Source of the DNA: Ophiocordyceps camponoti-saundersi (nom. inval.)
Taxonomy: Eukaryota > Ascomycota > Sordariomycetes > Hypocreales > Ophiocordycipitaceae
Assembly (NCBI GenBank): GCA_003339415.1
Contig: PDHQ01000047.1
Span: 62,001-126,000, forward strand
DNA: 64,000 nt
Direction: 5' to 3'
The stretch's first letter is position 1; each line of letters starts with the position of its first letter. The notes under the pieces are model-generated. The model made no database searches. It was given only the letters and a program-made list of their open reading frames with translations, and was not told where the DNA came from. This document shows, piece by piece, positions 23,801 to 35,634 of the stretch. Both the position numbers and the translations under genes were made by a program.

Positions 23801-24952
23801 GGGAGGTTAGGTACGTAATGTTGATGGCGAAGCACTTGCAGCTGCAGCTAACGAGCAACAAGGCACGGCATCCCATCCCCATCCCATCGTCGTCTCAAGG
23901 AAGGCTGGGGATTCGAAACAAAGGGACCGAACGGGCTGTCGACCTTGTCCCTTGCCGTACATACGTCCGTATAGCTGATGAAGATGCGCGTGAACCAACA
24001 AGTGAAGCAACGGTGCAAGCGGGAAAAAAAAACAAAGCAATTAGGTATGTCAATGTAATATACGGATAATCCGTACAGTCTATCGTTTTCATCGTTGATG
24101 AATGACGAGGCATTTGAGCGGTAAGATTTGCATCAATGCTGACAGTGCCGTAGCCGGCGAAAATGCACTGTTAAGAGAAAGGGACCAGGGGGGGGGAGGG
24201 GTGGCTGATTCAGCTTTGGTTACCGAAGAAGATGTCAATCAATGGCTCAGTACGGAGAGATGGTGTCTCTTTTTGTTTTCTTTTCCTTCTTTTCTTTCTT
24301 TCATTCATGCCTGGTAAGCAGATGCGGTTTGAAGCACGTGCATGATCATGATGATGACGACGACGCGATGCTGATGCTGGTGCTGATGCTGATGATGTTT
24401 GTAATATCCGTATCCGTATTCGTACAACATCACGGTCCTTTGTTTTTCCCCTCTCTCTGCGAAATTCGTAGGTTAATGTCCGTCAACAGACCGACTCAGA
24501 ATATGCTCTACTCTCTATCCGTATGTTAGTCTACGATCACTGACCCCCCTACAAACTGAGGCTACAGTTTTCAAGTACAGATATATATCCGTATATATGT
24601 ACGCTAAGAATCGTAAATATGTCGTCTGCCAAGGACAGCGCGGGCTGTTTTACACATGTACGCAGACACGAGGCAAGAATCCTGTCCGGAACAGGCGTGC
24701 AGATCACTTTCTAGAGAGTACGGAGGCACTTTTGAACACCAGACGTATGTATGTATGTACGGATACACACACACACACGAGGTAATGGCCGAGGCGGATA
24801 ATCAGCATGTCCATTGCCAGGTAGTACATACACATACATACCCATGTATGTATAAGCGTTGTGACGCCCTTGGTGATACACCGATACTGTTATCACACCA
24901 GATACCAAGGCCTTGACGGAACCGCAGACTTTACTCCCCCTCCCGTGAGGAA
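20885..24952. other. 4.1-kb region without a recognisable gene
   Basis: The part nearest 20885 is purine-rich and presumably the promoter and leader of the DUF2406 gene. The rest is filled with short words: TATGTATG/CATACATA, GTAGGTAGG, and TACGGATA/TATCCGTA at about eight places between 21.7 and 24.8 kb. It also has (CA)n near 24767-24778 and poly-G at 21550-21563 and 23312-23320. None of the short open frames has a domain or codon pattern that persuades me. No tRNA-like T-arm sequence was noticed. It separates the left housekeeping block from the putative metabolite cluster. Confidence 0.55.
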
Positions 24953-27105
24953 ATGAGACTGTCGTGCGCTTTCGCCGCCTTCACTTGTGCCGCGGCACGC
25001 TCCATCAACCGCGTCCCCCTCTTCGACTATGAGACGAAGCATCTAGAACACACCTGCTTAGAATATGGACGCCTGCTCGCCTTTGACACCGAGGGGCCGA
25101 CGCCGCTCCCGAGAGAATGCAAGCCGGGCCCGGGCGACGCCGGCTGGCCTTCCCGGGTAACATGGGCCGCCTTGAACAGGACACTCGACGGCGCTCTGAT
25201 CCGGACGGTGCCGCTGGCGGCTCCATGCTATAAGAGCTGGGGCGTCTACGATGCTGAAAAGTGTCACTCCGTCACCGTCAACTGGACCAAGCCAGCCTTG
25301 CAGTGAGTGGGCAATCGACGAGAGATCCACCGTAGATAGATAGATACAGGGCCGACTGACGTGGGTAGGCAGCGATTCTGATGCAACTTCCGTCATGTGG
25401 CCGCTCTGGCAGGGCCGCTCATGTCTCCCCACGGGCTCGACATGCACGCTCGGCGCGTATCCGGCCTACGCCGTCAACGCCACCACCGTGAAGCAGATCC
25501 AGCTGGCCGTCAACTTCGCCCGCAACCTCGGGCTACGGATCGTCGTCAAGAACACGGGCCATGACTATCAGGGTAGGTCGTCGGGGGCCGGAGCGCTCAG
25601 CATATGGACGCACAACCTGCAACAGCTGAGGCACATGCCCGACTTCGTCCTCGGCGGCTTTGCCGGCCAGGCCTTGCATGTCGGAGCCGGTGTGCAGACG
25701 CGGGCTATTGCAGAGGCGGCCGAGGAGCACGGCGCCTCCGTCGTTGGGGGAATGTGCGCCGTGAGTTGTGCCTCTCCGTTGCTGACCGTTTTCTTGCCCC
25801 GATATATACTGACGACGAACCCTGCTGCCAAGAGCGTCGGCTATGCTGGCGGATACTTTGCCGGCGGCGGGCACTCGCCCTTGTCTGGCCTGTTCGGTCT
25901 GGCGGCAGACCACGTCCTCGCCATCAACGTCGTGACGCCCGACGGCAGATTCACCACCGCCACCGCCGACAGGAACGCCGACCTCTACTGGGCGCTGCGA
26001 GGTGGCGGCGGAGGAACCTTTGGAGTGACAACGTCTGGTATGTATGAGCAAGAGGACGAGGATCAACCGTGCCCCCTGACTGACGAGGGAGGTTGATGGA
26101 AGTTGTCGTGCGACTACTCCCCAGAGTCCACACCACGACACTGCAGCTTTCCTTCCAGACGTCTGCTGGAGTCGGTGATGAGACCTTCTGGCAGGGCGTG
26201 CGGGCGTACTTTGCCAACTTTGATCGGATGACGCGGGCGGGAATATACGCCTACACCAACCTGCGGCGCAACTCTCCGCTCTTCCAGAACGCTTCGTACA
26301 GCCTGGCCCTTGAGCCCATAGTATGTTCCCACTTCCACGCGGTCACCGTTTCAGATTGCGGTTACTGATTTGATCCTCCTCGACTGGTTGATGTCAGGTG
26401 GCGCCGAACATCTCCATCGAGTCTCTCACTCGAGTCATGGAACCCGTCCTAGACGACCTCACGAAGCTCGGCATCCCCTACAAGTCCAGCGCAAAGCACT
26501 TTACATCCTACAACTCAGCATGGGCTGACGCCTGGCCCCCGGAGCAGGGACAGGTCGCGGAGCCCAACAGCGTCGACGGCAGCCGGCTCTTCCCGCGGGG
26601 CGTGTGGAACGACCCGGCAGGCTTCGAGGCCTCATTCAAAGCCATCCGGGGCGTCGTGGAAGCCGGATACGACATCACGGCCTTTGCCATGGCGCCTCGG
26701 AACCCATTCGGAGCCGACAACGCAGCCAACCCGGCCCTGCGTCACTGCATCGCCTTTTTCACCACGAGCATCCTCCTCCCCTCGAGCCCGACGCCAAAGC
26801 AGCTCGAGGCCGCGCAGAACACGATGCTAAACGACATCCTGTCGTCGTGGAGGCAGGCGGCGCCGTTTGACAAGCTCGGAGGCTCGTACGCCAACGAGGG
26901 CAACGTGGGGGAACCCAACTGGCAGCAGGACTTCTACGGCGACAACTACGGAAGGCTTCTGCGCATCAAGCGGAGATGGGACCCCAGCGGCCTCTTCTAC
27001 GTCCCGGCTGGTGTCGGCAGCGAGGCGTGGGAGGTGCGGACGGAGGGACAGGGTATACAGACGCAGAACGGGCCGCTGTGCCGGCGCCGAACGAGGCATG
27101 GATGA
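24953..27105 (+). CDS. Secreted FAD-linked oxidase with FAD_binding_4 and BBE domains
   Basis: Exons 24953-25302, 25373-25760, 25833-26037, 26103-26320 and 26398-27105 give 622 aa. An N-terminal signal peptide ([15 protein letters not shown]) is followed by a linker, then the PCMH/VAO-type FAD domain. [10 protein letters not shown] supplies the His that usually binds FAD covalently. [20 protein letters not shown] supplies the Cys typical of bicovalent flavinylation. [15 protein letters not shown] also fits. The C-terminus has the berberine-bridge signature [23 protein letters not shown]. Family members oxidise alcohols, sugars or alkaloid-like substrates and are frequent in fungal metabolite clusters. 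The gene is convergent with the phosphatase 175 bp downstream. The exon 1/2 junction has an alternative acceptor 7 bp upstream that would break the frame. Substrate is unknown. Confidence 0.85.
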
Positions 27106-27280
27106 CAGATTGTCATATATAAGCGTTTCTCCATTTCTGCTTGTGGCCAGCCCTGGAGTTTGAGGTATAGAGAATCGTTCTGAATGATAACATCAAGTCC
27201 CAAACTGCGGTGACATGAAGGTGCTGCGTACACATACGTTCTCCATCTTTCACTTACACCATCTAATTGCGCGTTAATTA

Positions 27281-29203
27281 TCATAAATTCGATATGCTCA
27301 CCACCTTGATCCTATCCTCCAGCACCGGGCTCACAACCGGCAGCCCGTCGACGTCATCATGGCGACAGACGATGGTCCTCCGCGCCCTGTGAATGCCCTC
27401 GGTGTGGCCGTCGTCAATCTCATCGACGCTCTTCTTATCCTCTCTGTCTGCCTCGAATATCTCCAGCAGCATGCTCGTGTCAGTTATAGCCTGCTCAGCG
27501 TCGATGAGCGTCCGCGCCGCCTGAAAACAGGTATAGCCATCGAAGCCCGAAGCGATAAAGTCTACCATGGCAACGGCGTACTCGCGGCCGCTCTCTAGGG
27601 GACGGCGCGACCCCCGCGGCGGATGAAAGACTATGTCGCTGACCCTCTGGCCCTCGGGCCGCCTCCAATCCAGCGTCATGCTCAGACCGGAGAGCTGAAG
27701 GAAGCGGCCGTCGGTGTGGGCGTCAGACACGGAGTTCTCCAGCGCCTCGGCCAGCACACGGCCGCTGACGGACTTGACGACGAGGGCGTTGCCAAAGGGG
27801 CTGATGTCGATGACGTCGCGGATGCAAAGCGGGGAGCCGTCGACGATGGCATCGCACCGCACGGCGCCGCTGTTGACCAGCGCCATGTCGGTGTCGTAAA
27901 AGGCGCGCAGGGCGTCGGCAAGCATGTTACCGAGGTTGGTCTCCTGGCTGCGGATGAGGCGACTCCGTCCCTCGAGGGGGACGTCGGTATGCAGGAGAGG
28001 CCGCGTCACCATGGCCTCGATCCTTTTGTGGGTGGCCTGAATGATGTCGAGTATTACAGGGGAGGGTGCTATGTCATTGTAGCCGGGCAGGCGCTCAAGA
28101 TGAGATATTTGCCTGACTGTGTATGCCGGCTGTGTAAGTGACGAGGCCTGAAGCCGGAAAAGGGGGGGGGGGGATGATGATGGCTCTCACCCAACATCTT
28201 GGAGATGATGGCATTTCCATCACCACCCCTTCTTGTAAGGCTTAAGCGGACGAGAGAGAGCCCGTGCCAGTCAGAACCGCTCTTGATAATCCTCGCGTGT
28301 CCCTCAAAGTCAGTCACCGGCGCTCCGCAATCGTCAAAGGCCGACTGCAGCACCTCGGGGTTAGGGTTAGCGTCGGCCGCGTCTCGCCGAAGGACGTGGT
28401 GATCGTGGCCTCCGAGAACAAGGTCGACGCTCTCACTACCGCCGCTAATACCGGCAACGGCGAGGTCCTCGACCAGCCGCATGTGGGTGACGGCAATGAC
28501 CAAGTCGCACTTTTCGACGAGACGTAGATGAGAGGCCACTCTCCTGGCAACGGCACTCGGATCCAAGATGACGCAGTCGGGGAGGTGCTGGCAGTTTGAC
28601 GGCCAGTCGCTGCCGAGTCCATTCAGCACAATATTTATGAAAACATGACAGCTCTCACTCACGTCCCGGCAAGACCAAAGAAACCTATCCTGTACCCTCC
28701 AGCCTCGCGGACGACATACTCTTGCGCCCCGGCAAGGAGACGAGGCCCGTGAGCGGAGCCGACGACATTAGCAAGGGTCCAAGGGAAGCTCGTCTGGCCG
28801 GCCAGCTCGACCAGCCGGGCCTCACCAAAGTCGAAGTCGTGGTTTCCATAGCAGGCGACGTCGATGTTCAGGCCTTGGAGCACCGACGTCATGTGCTCGC
28901 CTCGGAGGACGGCGGCCTCGAGCGAGGGCGAGAAGACATCGCCGCTGAAGACGCGGAGGGTGGGCCGGCGGGAATGTCTTTGGCTGACGAGGCTCGGGTC
29001 TGCGAAGGCTGCGCCGAAGCGGGCTACTAGATTGGCGTTGGACACATGATACTGGGGATGGAGACTGAGGTGAGTGTGTGCTACGAGTAGGGAGGAGTGG
29101 GTGGGTGTGAATGAGTTTGCAGGCGCGAATGGAGAGAGAGAGAGAGGCTGAGACGCACCACGTCGTTGAAGTGCAAGATGGTGATTTCTTGTTCCCTGTC
29201 CAT
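27281..29203 (-). CDS. 5'-nucleotidase-type metallophosphatase
   Basis: Four exons (29203-29159, 29051-28663, 28609-28191, 28116-27281) give 562 aa. Exon 1 is only 45 bp and encodes MDREQEITILHFNDV, the first metal-binding D-x-H region of the UshA/YfkN-like superfamily. Further ligands are visible: FSGDV, YGNHDFDFG, VTHMR and LGGHDHH. The C-terminal 5'-nucleotidase domain starts around QISHLERLPGYNDIAPSP and contains SQETNLGNMLADALR, VNSGAVR and DISPFGNALV. No signal peptide is present, so the enzyme is likely cytosolic. It could hydrolyse nucleotides or sugar/cyclitol phosphates. A role in the neighbouring cluster is inferred from position only. A TTAGGG-like stretch at 28357-28371 lies inside exon 3 and is coding. 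Confidence 0.85.
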
Positions 29204-30098
29204 GGTTAGAGGACGATACCTAGTAGGTTAGGGTCGATGAGCTGGCTGCATGTGAATATGTATAAGGTACTCGGGTATGAAGGGGAGGATGCTGTCCATG
29301 AACCGTGTAAGTTGGATATCGACTTCCAGTCTCGACATCAAGGCCACCCTGGTGGTGGTAGTAGTAGTGGTAGTAGTAGTAGTGCCTGGGTAGGTTGGTT
29401 GGTTGGTTGACCGATGCAGATGCTAGTAACACATCAACTGACTGCATACATACATACATACCTGCGGCCACCCGCTCGCATGGTGGTGGTGCATATTTAG
29501 GTACGGACACATGTATGAAGGTATGCAGTCATGCCGACCGCCGACCACCGACATGCATGCCGCGTAGCGAATCCGGACATGCGTCCGTTCACATGCAACG
29601 CAACCTTTGCTCTGGATGCTCCTCAAGAAAGTATCCGTGCCGCTAAAATAACCCCTGTGAGGCAGGGTTAGGGTTAGTAGGGTAAGGGTTATCAGTATAT
29701 AGTATGGTAGTGGAAAGAGTCAAGCAAGGATAAAACACACTCTAGAAACAACTATAGGCTCTGATCTGTATGTACTGTAAACGTTCTGTCTTGCTATTAG
29801 CCACACGGATACTTTCTTAATATAGACGTACTATGATTTGACTCATCAGCAACACGTAGGTATGCAGATATATGTATGCCTCGGTTCAAGGCATTCTGCA
29901 GTCCATGGATACCTAGGTAGATACTAGGTATATACATAGGCAGGCAAGGCAAGGCAAGATGCCTATCGTCTCCAGATACTAGATTGTACTTCCATCATCC
30001 CTCTAGAGAGTACGGAGTAGCTAGGCAATCACATCTCTATACTAAGCTCCAGGACAGGTATCACATCGACTCAAACATCACCACCCCTCTACAGAGTT
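29204..30098. other. Intergenic region with TTAGGG-like repeats
   Basis: The 900-bp spacer lies between the phosphatase start and the ABC1 stop. It contains a (GTA)n run near 29350-29382, (GGTT)n at 29394-29408 and CATACATA words. GGTTAGGGTTAG plus GGTAAGGGTT lie within 29661-29692. No gene is recognised. Confidence 0.5.
29661..29692 (+). repeat. Interstitial telomere-like TTAGGG repeat
   Basis: The segment holds two adjacent GGGTTA units followed by imperfect copies (TAGTAGGGTAAGGGTTA). TTAGGG is the standard telomere unit of filamentous ascomycetes. A similar stretch in the opposite orientation lies at 34839-34866, on the other side of the first ABC transporter. Short copies can also be binding sites for Tbf1-like factors. 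Confidence 0.55.
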
Positions 30099-33000
30099 CT
30101 ACAGAGTCTGCCCGCCCTTACTCGCAGTATACAACCCAAAATAGCTGCCCCTAAGCGCCATAAGCTGCGCATGCGTCCCAGCCTCGACAACGCGGCCCTC
30201 ACCCATAACATAGATACGATCCGCCTTGACGATGGTGCTAAGCCGATGGGCGACCGTGACCGTCGTCCGGCCCTGCTTGGCCTTCTCGAGCGCCTGCTGG
30301 ATGCTAGACTCTGACTGCGAGTCCAGCGCCGACGTGGCCTCGTCCAGCAGCAGGATCTTGGGCCGTCGGAGGAGGGCCCGGGCGAGGACGATGCGCTGCT
30401 TCTGGCCGACGCTGAGCTGGCTGCCCCTGCTCCCGACTTGGGTGTCGAAGCCGTCCCTTGAGCGAGTTTGTTAGATGGGATATGACACTCACGGAAAAAA
30501 GAATAGCAGCGAGACTTACGGAAGACTGATGATAAAGTCGTAGATGTTGGCCTCCTGACACGCCTTCTTGATATCTTCGTCCGTAGGCGTCGCGTTCGTC
30601 GCGTTCGTCGTGTCGTCGTCGTCGTCGTCTTCAAGCCCGATGGTCAAGTTCATCTTGAGCGTCCCGCTATACAGGTTCGGCTCCTGGCTCACCAGCCCGA
30701 CGCACTTCCGATAGTCGGCTAAGCGAAGCGACCTGATAGGTTTCGAGTCGACGAGGACCGAACCGCTGCTGGCGTCGTAGAAGCGCTCGATCAGCGAGAT
30801 GATGGTACTCTTCCCGGATCCCGTCGCTCCTACAAAGGCGACGTTGGCGCCGGCCGGGATCGTCAAGCTGACCTTGTCCAGGGCGAGATGGTCCGGTCGC
30901 GAAGGATACGCGAAGCTGACCGAGTCAAACTCGATCAGGCCCTTCAAATCGCCAGGGCTCGTGCCGTCTGAGGACGAAGGGTCGATGGCGGACTTGCGGG
31001 CCAGCAGACGCTGTAGAGACGCCGCCGACTGCTTGGCTTTGGCCATGTTGGGCGTCCAGGAGAAGACCAGGCCGGCCGAGTAGGCGCTGAGCAGCATGGC
31101 GGACTGGACCGCTAGGGCCTGGAAAAGGCTGTACTCGCCGCGGAGGATGAGCCGGCCGCCGTACCAGAAGCTCAATGCCATGCAGGCGTAGTAGGCCGAC
31201 TGCGTCAGCGCGTACATGAAAGAGGCCTGGAGGTTGGAGACCAGGGCTTCCCTCTTGGTGCTGCCCAGTATCGTCTCGAATTCGTCGACCGCCGTCCTCT
31301 CCATGGTCAGAGCGGCGATGGTCTGAATACCGCTCAGCGTCTCGCCCGCGAATCCAGCCGCATCGTTGGCAAACTGCTCGTTCTTCTTCTCGAAGTCGCC
31401 CACGAGCCAGACGCCAAAGTATCCGCCCCCCATCATCAAAGGTATCACCGAGAGGCAGACGAGCGCCAGCTTCCAACCGAGAGCAAGCGAGACGACGATG
31501 CCCGTGATAAGCGTAGAGAGGCAGATGAGAATGATGCCCAACGCGCTGCCACTCAGACCAGTCAGGTCGCCGGCCGAGTTGGATAGAAAGCTGGAAAGAA
31601 CAGCGGCCGAGTTACCCTTTGCGTCGAAGAAGGAAACGTCCATGCTGAGGTAGTGCTGCAGTGCCAGGCTGCGCACTCGGTTGGTGAGGGTCTCCGAGCT
31701 GAAGGAAAAGGCGATGCCCTGGCCGGCGCAGCTGAAGAGCATGACGAAGGCGAGCGCGAAGAACATCCACGAGTAAAAGGCTGCATCTACGCGTATGCTC
31801 TGTGGCTGGGAGATGGCCGTGATGGCTTTGCCGAAGAGGACGGCCGATACGGGCTCTTCGCCGCCTGCGACGATGCAGCAGACGAGTCCTATCAATAGCC
31901 AATGCGTCTCTCCCCAGTTAAGCTTGAAGATGAACTTGGCCAGGGCGAATAGAGACGACGAAACACCGTCCGAGGAGGAGGCGTCCGCGGATAACACGCT
32001 CTCTAGTGCTGCACCTTTTTCTTCCTCTCGAGCAGACTTCTCTTGAGGCATTTCGAGTGAGAGAGATGACGCCTCCTCCATCTCTTGCTCGTCACCCTCT
32101 TCCACCTCCTGGGCCTTGACCAGGTGGTGGTAGGAGGATTGCGCGGCCATCAGATCAGCGTGCTTGCCACTCTCGACGACGCGCCCCGTCTCCAGAACGA
32201 CGATGTTGTCGGCGCTGCGAATCGTCGACAGCCGATGGGCGATCACAATCGTGGCCCGCTGACTGTCTTGCTGGGCCATGCTCGAGAGCAGCTTGGCCTC
32301 CGTCTCGCTGTCCAGTGCAGACGTCGCCTCGTCCAGGATGAGGATCCGCGGCTTCCCCACAAGGGCCCTTGCGATGGCGATCCGTTGAAGCTGTCCGCCC
32401 GAGAGCCTGGAGCCGCGCGTGCCGACGATGGTGTCATATCCCATGGGAAGCTTGCTGATGAAGTCGCTAGCCTGGGCCATCTCGGCGGCCTTGTATACGG
32501 CACTGCGTCGCTCATCGTCCGAGACTTTATCCCACTGCGGTCCGGTGAATCCAACTTGGATGTTGTGATACACCGACTTGTTAAACATGAACGACTCCTG
32601 CTTGACGACTGCGATTTGCTGTCGAAGCCAGCCGAGTTGATAGTCAGCCAGGTCCTTGCCGTCAAGCAGAATCCGGCCGTCTAGAGGATCGTAGAAGCGA
32701 AGGAGTAAATTCGATATCGAACTCTTGCCTGAGCCGGAATGGCCGACTATGGCCGTGGTCCTCCCCATGGGAAACTCGATGGTGACGTCGTCTAAGACGG
32801 TAACGTTTGGGCGACAAGGGTAGACGTGCTTCACGTTACGCAGCTCCATGGTGCTGTTGAACTGAGCCGGAGCGCATCCGTCTTTGGACGCCGAGTCGAT
32901 GGGCGACACTCGTCGAATCATGCGGGTAAGACGGCGAGCCCCCGAAACGGCCGCGGCAAAGGCTTCCATGTTGGAGCCGACGCCCAAGACGCAGAAGGCG

Positions 33001-34049
33001 GCCGACTTGGTCACCATGGAGATGGCCACGACGGCCGTAAACGACGTCTTGCCCTCGACGAGGCGACGCGACCCTTGCCAAAACGCCAAGGCAACGTTCA
33101 GGTAGCCACTCGCGACGCAGATGGCGATCAGCGTAGAGCTGAGGGAGCTCAGGATGAATCCGTTCTTGGCGGCCTTGCGCAAGAAGCTCATGTACCTGTT
33201 ATGGATGTGGCGCTGTATGCCGAGCGACGTGGTCGTCTTGATGGAGCCCAGAGCCTCCTCGACAAGAGCGGAACCGGTCGAGGAGGCCTCTATGCTGCGA
33301 CTGCTATATCGGACCGTCAACTTGCCGCCGAGATAGAGGACGACGTAGCCGAGGGCGAGAGACCAGATCAGCTCAAACATGAGGATCCAGTCGAGGGCAA
33401 AGCACACGACGACAGTAGCAACGAGGGTGCCGAGGGCGCTGATAGTCTGCGACAGCTTGGAAGAGATGGCGCTCTGTATCGCCTTTGCGTCGTCGGTGAG
33501 GTGCGAGAGCATATCGCCCGCGCCCTTGTCGTCGAAGACGGCCATGTTCTGCCTAAGGAGGGCGGCGAAATAGCGCATCTTGATGGTGCGCGTGATCCTC
33601 GCTCCCGTGTAATTGAAGCCTGCGGTCGAGACGAACCACGTCACCAGGGCGACGACGAGGATGTAGACATAATAGACGGTGAATTGGTTCAGGAGCGGTT
33701 CAACCTGTCTGCCCTCCGTCTCGGCCCTGGAGAAGGCGAGGATGATGCGCGAGCTGATGACCTGGGAGGACCGTCAACCCGGAACAGATGCACTCAGGGG
33801 GGAGGGAAGACGAAGAAATCGTACGGGAGTGACGGGGACCAGGGCGCCGGCGATGACGGCGCAGACGGCACTGACGGCGACGAGAGCCAGGTCGAGCCAG
33901 GTGGCGTACCTGTAGATGCCGAGGAAGGACAGGTCGACGGCATCGATGCGAAGCTGCTCCTTCAGCAAGGCCTGCTCGGTGGCCGTCGTCGACGGGCCAT
34001 CTGTTGCGGCAGCTTTGGCTTTCTCGTCGGGCGGCGAGAGGGCTTTCAT
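30099..34049 (-). CDS. ABC-B (multidrug-resistance type) full transporter 1
   Basis: Three exons (34049-33825, 33761-30520, 30456-30099) give 1274 aa, normal for a fungal P-glycoprotein-like exporter with TMD-NBD-TMD-NBD order. NBD1 has Walker [10 protein letters not shown], signature RLSGGQLQR and Walker [18 protein letters not shown]2 has Walker [10 protein letters not shown], a variant signature LSVGQKQR and [13 protein letters not shown]. The N-terminus up to the first helix (around [17 protein letters not shown]) is cytosolic. I chose [10 protein letters not shown] because upstream in-frame codons are simple Leu/Ser repeats. The start faces the YCII gene at 34981. Both intron positions are the same as in ABC transporter 2. 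Such pumps export hydrophobic metabolites and often confer self-protection next to NRPS genes. Confidence 0.9.
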
Positions 34050-34977
34050 GGCAGCGGCCCAGGCCAGTAGAGTCGGAGGAGCAGTCCTGTCCGACGATGA
34101 TGATGATGACGACGACGACGTTGACGATGACGACGACGGCAACAACAACAACAACAACAACAACTTGACGAGGTTCTACCCCTCGACCGCGTTGGAAAGA
34201 TGGCTGGCTGGCTGCGAAAACACGTGGGATTGGAAACCCCGTCAACTCCTCCGGGTCGAGTGCCAACCAGGGAGTCAGATGGGGAAACAATCCCGCCTGG
34301 CTTGTTGCATGGGTCCCGTTTTCGGCGATTGGATGGCTTGTTGGTGTGAACGTGCGTTTCCAGGTAACGGTAACACGGCAGGGGTGCCGAGGATGATGGA
34401 TGGAGAGCCGTCTGTTGGACCGGACCAACACGATTCAATCCAATCCGGTAGGCGGTTAATCCTTCCGATTCGTCGCCCAACAAGTCGATGATCTTTTGAC
34501 ATCTATCCGTCCTACTCCTCCGCATGTATGTGCTTATCCATCGTCAATGCCATGGAGTCTGTAAAGGTCGGATGTCATCCGAGCGTGGGCAGACGGATGG
34601 TGGCGGCTGACTATCATTCGTACATGCATCAACAACATCAGAGGCACACGCCAGTCAGCTTATCACACCTAGTCCTACCTACATATGCATATCTGCATCC
34701 GTATACTTATACATATGCATATCTGCTAAGGGGGTGAGTTTAGTATGCATCCAGTCATCCCTCCTCGCCGGCTGGTCTGTCACATCCTGATCTCTCTCTT
34801 CTTCGGCTCTCTAAACACATGTAGAAAACACCGAGCCACCTACCTAACCCTGCTAACCCTAACCTACTACCGAGCCAGACATCATCTTACAGGAATCTTA
34901 CATATGTATGTAACCAGGTCGACTCGCTCCCGGATCGCCCTCTCCGTAGCATCAATCTTTGACATCAGACAGCTTCC
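34050..34977. promoter_or_regulatory. Divergent spacer between ABC transporter 1 and the YCII gene
   Basis: The 930-bp region separates two divergently read genes. It begins with (GAT/GAC)n and (AAC)n runs (34097-34163) that lie in the ABC leader. It also contains ATATGCATATC words at 34683-34725 and the telomere-like CCCTAA stretch at 34839-34866. No further gene is seen. Individual promoter elements could not be assigned. Confidence 0.4.
34839..34866 (-). repeat. Interstitial telomere-like CCCTAA repeat
   Basis: The sequence CTAACCCTGCTAACCCTAACC is three imperfect CCCTAA units, reversed relative to the TTAGGG stretch at 29661-29692. The pair brackets ABC transporter 1. Confidence 0.55.
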
Positions 34978-34980
34978 ATG

Positions 34981-35519
34981 ATGAGCCCCCTTTCGTCTCG
35001 TCCCTTTGCGCTGCCCAGGATCCTAGCACTGGCACAGCAGCAGCTTCGCTCCGCCTCCTCGGGCAGCAGCAGGACACGCCGGTCTGAATAGTATGTACGG
35101 TCCTCAGACATGGTCACGACCACTTGGCACCAGACATGATGGGCCTTACATCTCGACTCGTAGCTTCGTCAACGTCTGGGACAGGCCGGGCGTCGACCGA
35201 AGCGCCATTGCCGGCGCGTCAGGCATCCCCGAGTCCTTTCGTTTCGTGGGAGAGATGCTCGACGAGAAGACGCTCGACGTCCGCGGCAACTGTCTCGCAT
35301 GCGTCTGCGGCTCCAAGGAAGAGGTGATGCGTCTGCTACGTCTCACGCCGCACTTTCAGCAGGTGTGTAGTTTTATCGGTCCATCTACCCAAGTTGGAGA
35401 TTTGTTGGATTAATGTACTGTCAAAGGGAGTCTGGGACATGTCGACGGCCAAGATAAGCGCACTGGAAACTGTCCATACCAGCAATCTGATAACCCACGA
35501 TGAGAAGATGAAGCCCTGA
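34981..35519 (+). CDS. YCII-domain protein, possibly mitochondrial; 5' structure uncertain
   Basis: Best model: exons 34981-35081, 35134-35362 and 35427-35519, 140 aa. Exon 1 encodes an Arg/Ser/Ala-rich presequence-like stretch (FALPRILALAQQQLRSASSG). Exons 2-3 give FVNVWDRPGV, FRFVGEMLDEKTLDVRGN, CVCGSKEEVMRLL and GVWDMSTAKI, which follow the YCII pattern (DKPG, G-ML, SKEEV, VWD). The second intron is clean (GTGTGT...CAAAG, phase 0). The first is a problem. The better donor, GTATGT at 35091, would create an in-frame TAA codon, so the model uses a weak GTCTGA at 35082. The gene may therefore be damaged at its 5' end. An in-frame ATG also lies at 34978. YCII proteins are small ferredoxin-like folds, some of them lyases or dehalogenases. 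Confidence 0.55.
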
Positions 35520-35634
35520 ATATGCACTGAACTTGCTTCGTAAGGCTGGTTAAAGTCAAGAAAGCAGAATATAAGCAAAGATATATACGGCTAGAGTGTA
35601 GTCCATAAGGCATACATATCAACATCAATATCAA

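Noticed and set aside
28357..28371. TTAGGG-like repeat
   Set aside because: It lies within exon 3 of the metallophosphatase and encodes ANPNPEV on the minus strand, so it is explained by coding sequence.
32826..34070. 414-aa open frame on the plus strand
   Set aside because: It lies wholly antisense to ABC transporter 1, with a composition rich in Asp/Gly/Arg expected of a shadow frame.
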